Source: Vibrio bathopelagicus (lineage in GTDB: Bacteria > Pseudomonadota > Gammaproteobacteria > Enterobacterales > Vibrionaceae). Taken from it: 64,000 nucleotides of DNA. The notes beneath the pieces were generated by a model. It saw only the letters and a program-made list of their open reading frames with translations. It had not been told where the DNA came from and did no database searches. The number at the start of each line of letters is the position of its first letter. The first letter of the stretch is position 1. Below, piece by piece: positions 54,828-63,386 of the stretch. The stretch covers positions 434,001 through 498,000 of the forward strand of contig NZ_CP062501.1 in assembly GCF_014879975.1 (NCBI RefSeq). The letters are read 5' to 3'. A program made the position numbers and the translations under genes.

Positions 54828-55733
54828 TTGAACCTAAGACAACTGGAAGTCTTTTACGCCATAATGCAGACAGGCACGGTATCTGGTGCTGCACGTAATC
54901 TGTACGTTTCTCAGCCCAACGTTACTCGCATTCTTGCTCATACTGAGCAGCAGCTTGGGTTTGGATTATTCGAACGGGTGAAAGGGCGTTTAGTTCCTAC
55001 CATTGAAGCCAAAGCATTACTGCCAGAAGCCGAGAAGGTGTATCAGCAATTAGGGCAATTTCGCTCTTTGACCAATAAAGTCAAACAAGGGCAACAGCAC
55101 TTACGCATTGGTGCGCCTCCTATCCTTGCCACCAAATTGTTGACTCCAGTAGTAGCCCAGATGTCACGGGATCAACAGTCCGGCATACAAAGACTTTCGT
55201 TTGAGTTGCTGACCGCAAACCGAGATGAGTTGTGTGAAGGCTTACTCAAGCATGAACTTGATATTGCGATTGCTTTTGGCGATGAAACGCCGCCTGCGAT
55301 ATTAAGTGAAGTGTTGTTGGTTCAATCTCTTAAGGTGTTAATTCCGGCAGGTATGGTTGAATCGTTGTCTGAAGCGCCGACCCTCGAAGAGCTCATCGAA
55401 CACCCTTTGCCTATCATTGGACTTGATAGCAGGGACCCTATTGGTTTGCTTCTCCATCAGAATCTTTCTGCTCGTGATAGCAGTTATCATCACCCTATTA
55501 CAGTTCGTAGCTATAGCGCAGCTGCAGAGCTCGTCAAGCACCAAGCGGGGTTTGCGATTGTCGACCCTTGGACTGCGGAGCACTATCAAAACGATGAGTC
55601 GGTTTGTGTGTTGCCATTGCAACCGGATATTCAATTTTCGGTTTCGATGCTTTGCGCAGAGCACACTCCTCAGTCTATTTCTGTTAAGCAGTTCATCACT
55701 TCATTGAAGAGCAATATTTACCCTATAACCTAA
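54828..55733 (+). CDS. dgcR: LysR-family regulator, probable DgcR
   Basis: This 301-residue LysR regulator has the N-terminal winged helix (LEVFYAIMQTGTVSGAARNLYVSQPN, about 6-31) and an effector domain. A TTG start at 54828 is supported by AAGGA 8 nt upstream. It precedes dgcN and dgcA in the same direction, as in D-glutamate catabolic clusters of marine proteobacteria where DgcR controls these genes. Naming it DgcR is by context. The stop codon lies in the loop of a 10-bp hairpin. Confidence 0.75.
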   Translation: MNLRQLEVFYAIMQTGTVSGAARNLYVSQPNVTRILAHTEQQLGFGLFERVKGRLVPTIEAKALLPEAEKVYQQLGQFRSLTNKVKQGQQHLRIGAPPILATKLLTPVVAQMSRDQQSGIQRLSFELLTANRDELCEGLLKHELDIAIAFGDETPPAILSEVLLVQSLKVLIPAGMVESLSEAPTLEELIEHPLPIIGLDSRDPIGLLLHQNLSARDSSYHHPITVRSYSAAAELVKHQAGFAIVDPWTAEHYQNDESVCVLPLQPDIQFSVSMLCAEHTPQSISVKQFITSLKSNIYPIT

Positions 55734-55743
55734 GGTTATAGGG
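55721..55743 (+). other. Hairpin containing the dgcR stop codon
   Basis: CCCTATAACC/GGTTATAGGG is a perfect 10-bp stem whose 3-nt loop is the TAA stop codon of the LysR gene. No T-tract follows. Confidence 0.6.
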
Positions 55744-55824
55744 TGCCGATAAATAGGCATTCGGCAGCCTTTAACTTCTTAATTAAAGTAATTCCATACA
55801 AGGACTTATTAATTAGGAATACTC

Positions 55825-56832
55825 ATGTCTATCGCTCAACCTTACCTTCTTTTTCTTGGGGATGTTACTGACCCATTAGCCGCAAAAACAGCCCGTGGTA
55901 TTCACCAATGGCGACCAGAAATCTGCTTAGGCCAACTGCGTTTAACGAACGAAACTGTTTCTCTTGGCTTAACGGATATGACCTTACAAGAGGCGCGAGC
56001 GCAGGGTGCTAAAACTCTAGTGATTGGTACAGCAAACCCTGGCGGTGTTATTCCTGATTCGTGGCAGCCAACCATATTGGCAGCAGCAGAAATGGGATTT
56101 GATATTGCATCTGGCATGCACCAACGGCTGAGTGAATTTTCACCGCTTGCTGACATGCAACAGCGAGGATTGACTAAGCTTCATGATGTACGCCATTTTG
56201 ATGGTGACCTGAACGTGGGTAATGGTAAACCTCGTCAAGGTAAGCGTCTTCTAACGGTAGGAACGGATTGCTCAGTCGGTAAAATGTTCTCGGCGTTGGC
56301 CATTGAAAAGTCGCTTAAAGAAGCGGGCACATCAGCTCAGTTTAAAGCGACAGGCCAGACAGGTATCTTGATTGAAGGCTGTGGTATTTCGATTGATGCA
56401 GTCGTTGCCGATTTTATTTCTGGCGCGGTTGAAGCGATTAGCCCCGATTTTACTGACCACGAGTGGGACATCATTGAAGGCCAAGGTTCGTTGTTCAATC
56501 CATCTTTTGCGGGCGTGAGTTTAGGTTTATTGCATGGCGCACAAGCTGACGCTTTGGTGTTGTGTCACGAAGTAGGGCGACCACATATTCGCAACCTTCC
56601 TCACGCGCAATTGCCAACGATTGAACAGACCATTGAAGCTAACTTGCAAGCTGCGCGACTTACGAACTCGGACGTACAATTGGTTGGCATCTGTTTAAAT
56701 ACATCAGCAATTAGCATTGAAGATGCTGAGATATTGTGCCAAGAATGGACCACACTTTATCAAGTACCAGTGACGGATCCAGTTCGTTTTGGTGTACAAC
56801 ATATTACTGATCATTTGCGACATTCACTTTAA
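55825..56832 (+). CDS. dgcN: DgcN, D-glutamate N-acetyltransferase (DUF1611)
   Basis: This 335-residue DUF1611 protein has an N-terminal alpha/beta domain and a C-terminal P-loop-like domain (GTDCSVGK, 146-153). DgcN proteins N-acetylate D-glutamate as the first step of a recently described D-amino-acid pathway. It is followed by the enolase-superfamily gene dgcA after 57 bp. GGAAT is a modest ribosome site. The function is assigned by family and by the pairing with dgcA. Confidence 0.83.
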   Translation: MSIAQPYLLFLGDVTDPLAAKTARGIHQWRPEICLGQLRLTNETVSLGLTDMTLQEARAQGAKTLVIGTANPGGVIPDSWQPTILAAAEMGFDIASGMHQRLSEFSPLADMQQRGLTKLHDVRHFDGDLNVGNGKPRQGKRLLTVGTDCSVGKMFSALAIEKSLKEAGTSAQFKATGQTGILIEGCGISIDAVVADFISGAVEAISPDFTDHEWDIIEGQGSLFNPSFAGVSLGLLHGAQADALVLCHEVGRPHIRNLPHAQLPTIEQTIEANLQAARLTNSDVQLVGICLNTSAISIEDAEILCQEWTTLYQVPVTDPVRFGVQHITDHLRHSL

Positions 56833-56889
56833 CGGTTTCATCATTTCTACGTTTCCATTTGTTAAAGCGAACATCAACCGAGTGAAATT

Positions 56890-57876
56890 ATGAAGATTAC
56901 AGCAGAACCCATTACTATCGCGATGCAAACGCCTTTCCGAATATCTCGAGGCAGCCGAACTGAGTGTCACGTTGTTCGTGTTTACATTGAACATGACGGC
57001 AAACAAGCGCAAGGTGAGTGTACGCCTTACCCACGATATGGCGAGTCATCGGAGTCTGTGCTGGCGCAAATCCAACAGGCTTCTAGCGCACTTGAAGCTA
57101 TGTTTGAACGAGGCATGACCGATCCTGCAGAGCTAAGAGATCATCTTCAGTCTTTATTGACCGGAGGCGCAGCGCGAAATGCGGTCGATTGTGCGCTTTG
57201 GGATTTCGAAGCACAGCAGAAAGACCAGATATTTCCAATTAGCTTGTTTGAGTTGCCAGAGCAAATGGTTACCGCAATGACAGTCTCCATTGGTACGCCA
57301 GAAGCAATGGCAATACAAGCGCATGACTATGTGGAGAATGGCGCGAAATTACTGAAAGTAAAGCTAGATGGCGAGCAGGTGATTGAACATGTTCGTGCGG
57401 TACGAGAAGCCGCCGAAGGTGTTCAAATTGTACTGGATGCTAATGAAGCGTGGACAGGATTGAACCTCGAAGAGCTGTTCAATCAGCTGACAGAGTTTGA
57501 TATAGCGATGATAGAACAGCCTCTGCCTCAGCAGCATGATGCGTCGTTGGCACACATCAAGCATCCAATCCCATTGTGTGCTGATGAAAGTTGCCACACC
57601 ACGTCGCAGCTTTCATCGCTATTGGGCAAGTATGAAATGGTTAACATCAAGCTTGATAAAACCGGTGGTTTGACAGAGGCGTTAGCACTTGCCGAAGAAG
57701 CGCAAAGGCTTGGATTTACTCTGATGTCGGGTTGTATGCTCGGTACTTCATTGGCGATGCGTGCAGCGCTGCCTATCGCGGTTCAATCTGAGATTGTCGA
57801 CCTCGATGGCCCTGTATTACTTGGGCAAGATGTTTCGCCAGCACTGACTTATCGAGATGGGATGATTATTCTCTAA
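56890..57876 (+). CDS. dgcA: DgcA, N-acetyl-D-glutamate racemase (enolase superfamily)
   Basis: This 328-residue enolase-superfamily enzyme resembles dipeptide epimerases. Visible active-site residues are K156 and K158 (LLKVKLD), D183 (VLDANEAW), E209 (IEQPLP), D232 (CADES) and K254 (VNIKLDKTGG). This complete two-base, three-ligand set fits racemisation. In the DgcN-DgcA pathway it converts N-acetyl-D-glutamate to the L form. L-Ala-D/L-Glu epimerase is the alternative, but the dgcN neighbour supports DgcA. It ends the operon. Confidence 0.82.
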   Translation: MKITAEPITIAMQTPFRISRGSRTECHVVRVYIEHDGKQAQGECTPYPRYGESSESVLAQIQQASSALEAMFERGMTDPAELRDHLQSLLTGGAARNAVDCALWDFEAQQKDQIFPISLFELPEQMVTAMTVSIGTPEAMAIQAHDYVENGAKLLKVKLDGEQVIEHVRAVREAAEGVQIVLDANEAWTGLNLEELFNQLTEFDIAMIEQPLPQQHDASLAHIKHPIPLCADESCHTTSQLSSLLGKYEMVNIKLDKTGGLTEALALAEEAQRLGFTLMSGCMLGTSLAMRAALPIAVQSEIVDLDGPVLLGQDVSPALTYRDGMIIL

Positions 57877-57918
57877 GTTCGTTGAGCTTCAGGTTAGTCG
57901 ATGGACATGACATAAATG

Positions 57919-57951
57919 AAATCGCATGAGTGAAAGCTTGTGCGATTTTTT
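57919..57951 (+). terminator. Terminator of dgcNA
   Basis: AAATCGCA/TGCGATTT is an 8-bp stem with a 14-nt loop followed by TTTT, about 45 bp after dgcA. Confidence 0.7.
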
Positions 57952-58267
57952 AGATCTCTAGTCTTTAACTTATTAAATAATCAAAGGTTTTTACTGCTTG
58001 ATTGAGCGCGCTATTCGTATGATTTACGGGCGTATTGATAAAGTAATCACGTTTCTGTCGGTGCGGTCACTTTCTATTATCGCAAAACAGACAGCTCAAG
58101 CTTTATAAAATAATTGTTATGGTGTTTTATGTGAAATGTTAATGATTACTCTTGTTTTCATAGTTTCGATAAAACTATTTGAAGTGGCTTTAAGTCAGGT
58201 TGACCACTTAACTGATTGAATCATTGACCTTTCCTGTTGGTTTTTTGATTAGAATAAGGTGGGGCGA
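57952..58267. other. Intergenic region upstream of the sensor kinase gene
   Basis: This AT-rich region of roughly 315 bp holds the presumed promoter of the two-component operon. I see no ORF and no clear sigma-54 or CRP site in it. Confidence 0.5.
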
Positions 58268-60232
58268 GTGAGTAGTCATGTCTCCGAGGTGATAGATAGC
58301 AAGGACCGTTTTGAACGTCCATTTTCGATCAAAATTCCGCGTCGTAAGTGGTTTGGTTGGAAAGGTATAGAACTGCGTTTGGTGTTGGCGTTAGCCATGC
58401 TATCGATGACTACCATCTTTCTCTCTGTTGTCTCCAGTTTCACCTTTGATAACCTAAATCAAAGGCTTGTCGAATTAAAAGAGAGTGAAATCCCTGCTTT
58501 AGATAACGCTGCACGCTTGAACGACATGGTGCGAGTGATTATCACCACCTCATCACAACTCAGTGACGCTGAATCCAATTTAGAGCGCAAACAGGCGATG
58601 CTTAAAATTGAAGAGGCTATATCAGTAATGAATAGCGTTATGGTTCAATTTCCTGATTATCACGCCTACTTTAAAGATCTTATCGCCCAAGTTAATAATA
58701 GTCTGAGCCTGTTGTATCAAAGTGAGATTGAGTCCGAACAACTCAATCAAGAACTTCGTAATTTGCTTGAAGGCTTTTATCCTCTATTGCAACAAGCCAG
58801 TGATTCACTCGATAGTTTACCTGAGTCAGCCAAAGATCAAATCCAATATACTCAGTTGAAATCTCTTCTTTATTACCAATTAGGCTTGGTAGAGAAGCTA
58901 TATAACGATTCAAGCTTTAATGAGTTGGATTACACCAGTTACCGCTTAGAGCAAGTAGGGGAAGAATGGTGGAAACTTTGGGCCAGTGGTGATTTAAGAA
59001 GCAAATTTCCCGAATTAGATCACCAACTCACCGTAATTTACAACCTAGCCTCAAGTGATAGCAGCTTGTATGGGCTGAAAAACAAAGCGCTCGATCATCT
59101 TTACCAAGAGCAGTATTTCCTGCAAAACAGCCGTGAGCATCTTAACCAATTAACTGTGCAGATCGAGCGCAATACCAGCCAAGTGAATCGCAATATTGAT
59201 CAGTCGATTCAGCAGGCTCAGCTGTCTTTGCAATCGAACCAACAACTCTCTCTTTTCCTTTCTTTGTTCAGCGTGCTGGCTGCTGCGGCTATTTCATGGT
59301 TCTACGTGCGTAAGAGCATTTTGGAAAGACTTTTACAGCTGAAAGACAACATGTTCGCGATTTCTACCGGCCATTTAGATACCGAAGTGTCCATTCGTGG
59401 CAAAGACGAAGTGACGCAAATGGCCAAGTACCTAAAGGTATTTCAGACCACGGCCAAAGTCGTGAAGCAAACCAATCGAAAATTAGAGGCAGAGGTTGAA
59501 GAGCGCACCTTAGCAGAAGCCAAATTGCGAGTGACTCAAGACGAGTTAATCCAAGCCGGAAAATTGGCTGCGCTAGGGCAATTAAGTGTCGGGATCACGC
59601 ACGAGATCAATCAACCTCTGACCGCAGTAAACAGTCACGTTCGAAGTGCTCAATTATGGTTAGGTAAGCAAAGGCCTGAAAGGGCAGAAGAGAACCTGAA
59701 AAAGATCGAGGTCTTGTTAGACAAAGTGGCTGCGATTACTCGTCACCTAAAAGCCTTCTCACGCAAGAGCGATGGCAAGATTGGTAACGTTGAATTGGAT
59801 AAGGTCGTCGGTGATGCGATTGACCTGTTTGAAACTAGGCAAAGTAGAGTCTCGATTCAGTATTCCTCACAGAGCGACCAAATTGTTCGTGCCAATAGCA
59901 TTCGCTTGGAGCAGGTTCTGGTGAATTTGATCAGCAATGCTTTAGACGCCGTTGAACACAGAGAGCAACCAGAGCTCAGCATTTTCACTCAAGAGCATTT
60001 GAATACCATTCAGATTTTAGTGATGGACAACGGGTTAGGGATACCTGAAGAGGACATTCCGCACCTGTTCGACCCATTTTATACCCGTAAGGTTACAGGA
60101 AAGGGGCTTGGACTCGGTTTGTCTATTGCATACAACATCATAAAAGACTTTGGCGGCTCGATTCACGTGGAATCAGTTGAACACCAAGGCACCACTTTTA
60201 TCGTCACTCTACCAAAAGGCATAGCCTCATGA
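58268..60232 (+). CDS. Sensor histidine kinase (DctB-like)
   Basis: This membrane kinase has about 654 residues. Transmembrane helices at about 45-65 and 335-355 flank a helical periplasmic sensor of roughly 270 residues. HAMP, a coiled segment, the dimerisation domain with H445 (GITHEINQPLTAVNSHV) and the ATPase (NLISNALDAV, DNGLG, GLGLGLSI) follow. The frame is open from a GTG at 58259; the GTG at 58268 is preferred because AAGG lies 8 nt before it. It overlaps the response-regulator gene by 4 bp. Neighbouring glycerophosphodiesterase and PhnD genes suggest it senses a phosphorus compound. Confidence 0.85.
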   Translation: MSSHVSEVIDSKDRFERPFSIKIPRRKWFGWKGIELRLVLALAMLSMTTIFLSVVSSFTFDNLNQRLVELKESEIPALDNAARLNDMVRVIITTSSQLSDAESNLERKQAMLKIEEAISVMNSVMVQFPDYHAYFKDLIAQVNNSLSLLYQSEIESEQLNQELRNLLEGFYPLLQQASDSLDSLPESAKDQIQYTQLKSLLYYQLGLVEKLYNDSSFNELDYTSYRLEQVGEEWWKLWASGDLRSKFPELDHQLTVIYNLASSDSSLYGLKNKALDHLYQEQYFLQNSREHLNQLTVQIERNTSQVNRNIDQSIQQAQLSLQSNQQLSLFLSLFSVLAAAAISWFYVRKSILERLLQLKDNMFAISTGHLDTEVSIRGKDEVTQMAKYLKVFQTTAKVVKQTNRKLEAEVEERTLAEAKLRVTQDELIQAGKLAALGQLSVGITHEINQPLTAVNSHVRSAQLWLGKQRPERAEENLKKIEVLLDKVAAITRHLKAFSRKSDGKIGNVELDKVVGDAIDLFETRQSRVSIQYSSQSDQIVRANSIRLEQVLVNLISNALDAVEHREQPELSIFTQEHLNTIQILVMDNGLGIPEEDIPHLFDPFYTRKVTGKGLGLGLSIAYNIIKDFGGSIHVESVEHQGTTFIVTLPKGIAS

Positions 60233-61581
60233 CTGCAGAAAAACACATAGTTCTTATCGATGATGAAATCGATGTCGTTGAAGCCGTGAGTGAAATGTTG
60301 GAGCTAGAAGGGTTTAGTGTCACTACCTTTACCGACCCTAACCTTGGCCTTAAATCGCTCAAAGCAAACAGCCAGTCGGTTGTATTGTGTGATGTACGAA
60401 TGCCACAGGTGGATGGGCTTACGCTGATGAGTTCCATTCAACATAGAGCTGCTAACGTCCCTGTATTGTTGATGAGTGGCCATGGTGATATCCCCATGGC
60501 GATAGAGGCAATGAAGCTAGGAGCTTTCGACTTTTTGGAAAAGCCACTTAATGCTAGTGAGCTGGTAGAGAAGCTCGACTTGGCATTGGCACAATCTCAG
60601 CACAATTGCCCAGCAACTACAGACGGTGATGAGGAGGCTGAGTTACCGATTGAAACGGTGGTTATCGGTCAATCAAAAGCGATGGATACGATACGTAAGC
60701 AAGTGCTCGCACTGTCTCATACCGGTGTTGATACCATCATCAACGGCGAAACAGGAACGGGTAAAGAAGTAATTGCTCGCGCGTTGCATCAATTTAGCCG
60801 TCGTAAGGCGAGGCCCTTTGTCGCGATCAACTGTGGCGGCATGACAGAAAGCATTATCGAGAGTGAGTTGTTTGGTCATGAGGCGGGCTCATTTACCAGT
60901 GCCAACAAGAAACGCATTGGCAAAATAGAACAAGCCAATGGCGGAACTCTGTTTCTTGATGAAATCGAAAGCATGCCGATTGCTGTGCAAATTAAACTGT
61001 TGCGCGTCATTCAAGAGCGAATGATTGAGCGCGTTGGTGGTAACGAGTTAATCCCAGTTGATATCGTGGTGGTCGCCGCCAGTAAAGCTGATCTCGCGAG
61101 CTTGAGTGAAACGGGTGAGTTCAGAGCCGATCTCTTCTATCGCCTCAATATTGCTAGCTTAAACCTTCCCGCATTGCGTCAACGTAAAGAGGACATTCAG
61201 GTGTTGTTCCGTCATTTTGTGATTCAAGCGAGCCACAAATACAAGACACGCCCATCAACGATTTACCCTGAGCAGATTCAGCAACTATGTCGACACGAAT
61301 GGCCCGGTAACGTGCGTGAATTACGCAATGTCGCCGATCGATTTGTGCTCGGTATCGTGGGAGATGGCTTTGATCTTCAATCACCAATTTGTGAAACGTC
61401 CGGAGAAGATTTCGCCTTTGAAAAACAGATGGAGCAGTACGAAAGGAATGTACTGACTGAAGCGTTGATAGAGAGTGCAGGCAATATCAATGAGGTCTCA
61501 AGCAAGCTGAACCTGCCACGTAAAACGCTTTATCGAAAAATGAAGAAACACCAATTGGATAAAGAGAGTTTCAAGGCCTAA
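60229..61581 (+). CDS. Sigma-54-dependent response regulator (DctD-like)
   Basis: This 450-residue NtrC-type activator has a receiver domain with phospho-acceptor D55 (VVLCDVRMPQ). The AAA+ domain has Walker A GETGTGKE (173-180) and Walker B GGTLFLDEIE, and a C-terminal Fis-type helix-turn-helix follows. The sigma-54 contact loop reads GSFTSA (220-225) instead of the usual GAFTGA. Two perfect sigma-54 promoters lie downstream, before the glycerophosphodiesterase and PhnD-like genes, so it is probably active with sigma-54 despite the change. The start codon overlaps the kinase stop (ATGA). Confidence 0.88.
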   Translation: MTAEKHIVLIDDEIDVVEAVSEMLELEGFSVTTFTDPNLGLKSLKANSQSVVLCDVRMPQVDGLTLMSSIQHRAANVPVLLMSGHGDIPMAIEAMKLGAFDFLEKPLNASELVEKLDLALAQSQHNCPATTDGDEEAELPIETVVIGQSKAMDTIRKQVLALSHTGVDTIINGETGTGKEVIARALHQFSRRKARPFVAINCGGMTESIIESELFGHEAGSFTSANKKRIGKIEQANGGTLFLDEIESMPIAVQIKLLRVIQERMIERVGGNELIPVDIVVVAASKADLASLSETGEFRADLFYRLNIASLNLPALRQRKEDIQVLFRHFVIQASHKYKTRPSTIYPEQIQQLCRHEWPGNVRELRNVADRFVLGIVGDGFDLQSPICETSGEDFAFEKQMEQYERNVLTEALIESAGNINEVSSKLNLPRKTLYRKMKKHQLDKESFKA

Positions 61582-61638
61582 CTGGTTCAGTTGTTTGTTA
61601 AATGGAAAATCAAAATCAAAATCAAAAGGAAAAGCACA

Positions 61639-61654
61639 AGACAACAATGACCCA
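61639..61654. promoter_or_regulatory. Candidate response-regulator site upstream of the glycerophosphodiesterase gene
   Basis: AGACAACAATGACCCA resembles the motif GACA-N2-AATGACCCA seen twice before the PhnD-like gene. It lies about 60-75 bp upstream of the sigma-54 promoter. Confidence 0.5.
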
Positions 61655-61715
61655 TTTAACTTTTAGTCGAATGGCTAACCGTTTCAAGTGATTGTAATAA
61701 AAGGGCTTTAACATT

Positions 61716-61731
61716 TGGCACAATGCGTGCA
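61716..61731 (+). promoter_or_regulatory. Sigma-54 promoter of the glycerophosphodiesterase gene
   Basis: TGGCACAATGCGTGCA has GG at -24 and GC at -12 with correct spacing. Confidence 0.85.
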
Positions 61732-61865
61732 AACACTACATTGTGACATACGTTCACATGAGGTTTTTCGGTGTTGAGTCAAAACTTATATGACAATTAT
61801 TCAACACCGAATGATCGAATAAAGGAAATTAGAAAAATAATTGCTTGTTGCAAGGAGATACAAAC

Positions 61866-63086
61866 ATGAAGCAAATACTGAAAGGTTCGATTGCTCTGAT
61901 ACTAGGTGTGAGCTCGATGACGGCATGGGCCGCAACTGAGTCAGCTGACTTAGGTCCTCGTCCCCTCTTTTTAGTGAACAATATGGATGAGAGCCCTTTG
62001 AAAACCAAGCTGTTGAGTTGCAGTGAAGGACCTTTTCACCGTAGTGATTTTTCTATTGGACATCGCGGAGCTGCGATGCAGTTTCCTGAGCACACCAAAG
62101 AATCCTACTTAGCGGCCATTCAAATGGGCGCGGGCGTAGTGGAGTGTGATGTCACTTTTACTAAAGATAAAGCGTTGGTATGCCGTCACTCGCAAAGTGA
62201 TCTGCACACCACAACAGATGTCTTGGCACACCCTGATCTTGCTAAGAAGTGTTCAACACCGTTCACGCCAGCCAACCCAGCGACAGGCGAAGATGCTCAG
62301 GTTGAGTGCCGTACCTCTGATTTCACGCTGGCGGAGTTTAAGACCCTGAAAGGGAAAATGGATGGTGCGAACCCAAAAGCAACCACTGTCGAAGAGTATA
62401 TGAATGGCACTCCTGGTTGGAGAACCGATCTTTACAGCCAAAGTGGAACACTGATGACACACGCCGAAAGTGCGGCACTGTTTAAAGAGCACGGCGTGAA
62501 GGTGACTCCTGAATTGAAATCGGCGGCGGTTGAAATGCCTTTCAATGGCTTTACCCAAGAGATGTACGCGCAGAAGCTGGTGGATGAGCTGAAAGAGGCG
62601 GGCTTTGAGCCTTCGGAGACTTACTTACAGTCATTCAACTTGGATGATGTGAAGTACTGGGTTAATGAGACGCCTAAGTTCGGTAAGCAAGCCGTTTATC
62701 TTGACGACCGTGTCTATGAGCAAGCGGACTTTGTCGCGTCTGTTGAAAACATGAAAGAGCTACACGATGCGGGTGTGAATATCATCGCGCCACCTCTGTT
62801 TGCTTTGGTTGAGCTAGGTGAGAACAACGAACTGGTTGCGTCTAACTACGCGAAACTGGCAAAAGATGCTGACCTTGAGATCATTGCATGGACACTTGAG
62901 CGTTCGGGCCCACTAGCGCAAGGCGGCGGTTGGTATTACCAAAGCGTGAAAGATGGCATCAACAACGATGGCGACATGATGAAAATGCTTGATGTACTGG
63001 CGCAAGATGTGGGTGTGATAGGCGTATTCAGTGACTGGCCTGCAACGGTAACTTATTACGCTAACTGTATGGACAGCGACGCTTAG
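61866..63086 (+). CDS. Periplasmic glycerophosphodiester phosphodiesterase
   Basis: This 406-residue secreted enzyme has a signal peptide (AWA/AT near residue 22). The GDPD catalytic region starts with [16 protein letters not shown] and includes [11 protein letters not shown] and the following CRH segment, supplying the acid-base His pair and metal ligands. It hydrolyses glycerophosphodiesters to glycerol-3-phosphate and alcohols. It is longer than E. coli GlpQ (358 residues) and has an insertion rich in charged residues after the catalytic His. The ATG at 61866 follows AAGGAG. A sigma-54 promoter lies 135-150 bp upstream. Confidence 0.88.
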   Translation: MKQILKGSIALILGVSSMTAWAATESADLGPRPLFLVNNMDESPLKTKLLSCSEGPFHRSDFSIGHRGAAMQFPEHTKESYLAAIQMGAGVVECDVTFTKDKALVCRHSQSDLHTTTDVLAHPDLAKKCSTPFTPANPATGEDAQVECRTSDFTLAEFKTLKGKMDGANPKATTVEEYMNGTPGWRTDLYSQSGTLMTHAESAALFKEHGVKVTPELKSAAVEMPFNGFTQEMYAQKLVDELKEAGFEPSETYLQSFNLDDVKYWVNETPKFGKQAVYLDDRVYEQADFVASVENMKELHDAGVNIIAPPLFALVELGENNELVASNYAKLAKDADLEIIAWTLERSGPLAQGGGWYYQSVKDGINNDGDMMKMLDVLAQDVGVIGVFSDWPATVTYYANCMDSDA

Positions 63087-63176
63087 GCTGTTGTAATAGC
63101 GCTGTTACGTCGCTAATTATAGCGTTTGTATAGAGAGCTCTTAGCTAAAGAATAATAAGAGAAAAAGCAGTGAACC

Positions 63177-63200
63177 AAAGAGCCTCCGGGCTCTTTTTTT
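63177..63200 (+). terminator. Terminator after the glycerophosphodiesterase gene
   Basis: AAAGAGCC/GGCTCTTT is an 8-bp stem with loop TCCG, followed by further T residues. Confidence 0.8.
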
Positions 63201-63214
63201 ACCACCGAAATTGG

Positions 63215-63266
63215 TGGGACATAAATGACCCAAATGGAGACTTCTTGATTGGACAGTAATGACACA
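63215..63266. promoter_or_regulatory. Two candidate response-regulator sites upstream of the PhnD-like gene
   Basis: TGGGACATAAATGACCCA (63215-63232) is an imperfect palindrome (TGGGnCAT/ATGnCCCA). A related copy, TTGGACAGTAATGACACA (63249-63266), follows 34 bp later. Both precede the sigma-54 promoter at upstream-activator distance. Confidence 0.55.
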
Positions 63267-63325
63267 AAGGTAATTAACCAATTTGGGTTTTAGTTTAAGT
63301 GTTTGAAATTAAATGAATTAAAAGG

Positions 63326-63341
63326 TGGCACAAAGACTGCA
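63326..63341 (+). promoter_or_regulatory. Sigma-54 promoter of the PhnD-like gene
   Basis: TGGCACAAAGACTGCA has GG at -24 and GC at -12 with correct spacing, 46 bp before the ATG. Confidence 0.85.
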
Positions 63342-63386
63342 ATAGCGAAGGTGACTTTCAACAATAAGTAAAAGTAAGGTTTGAAT

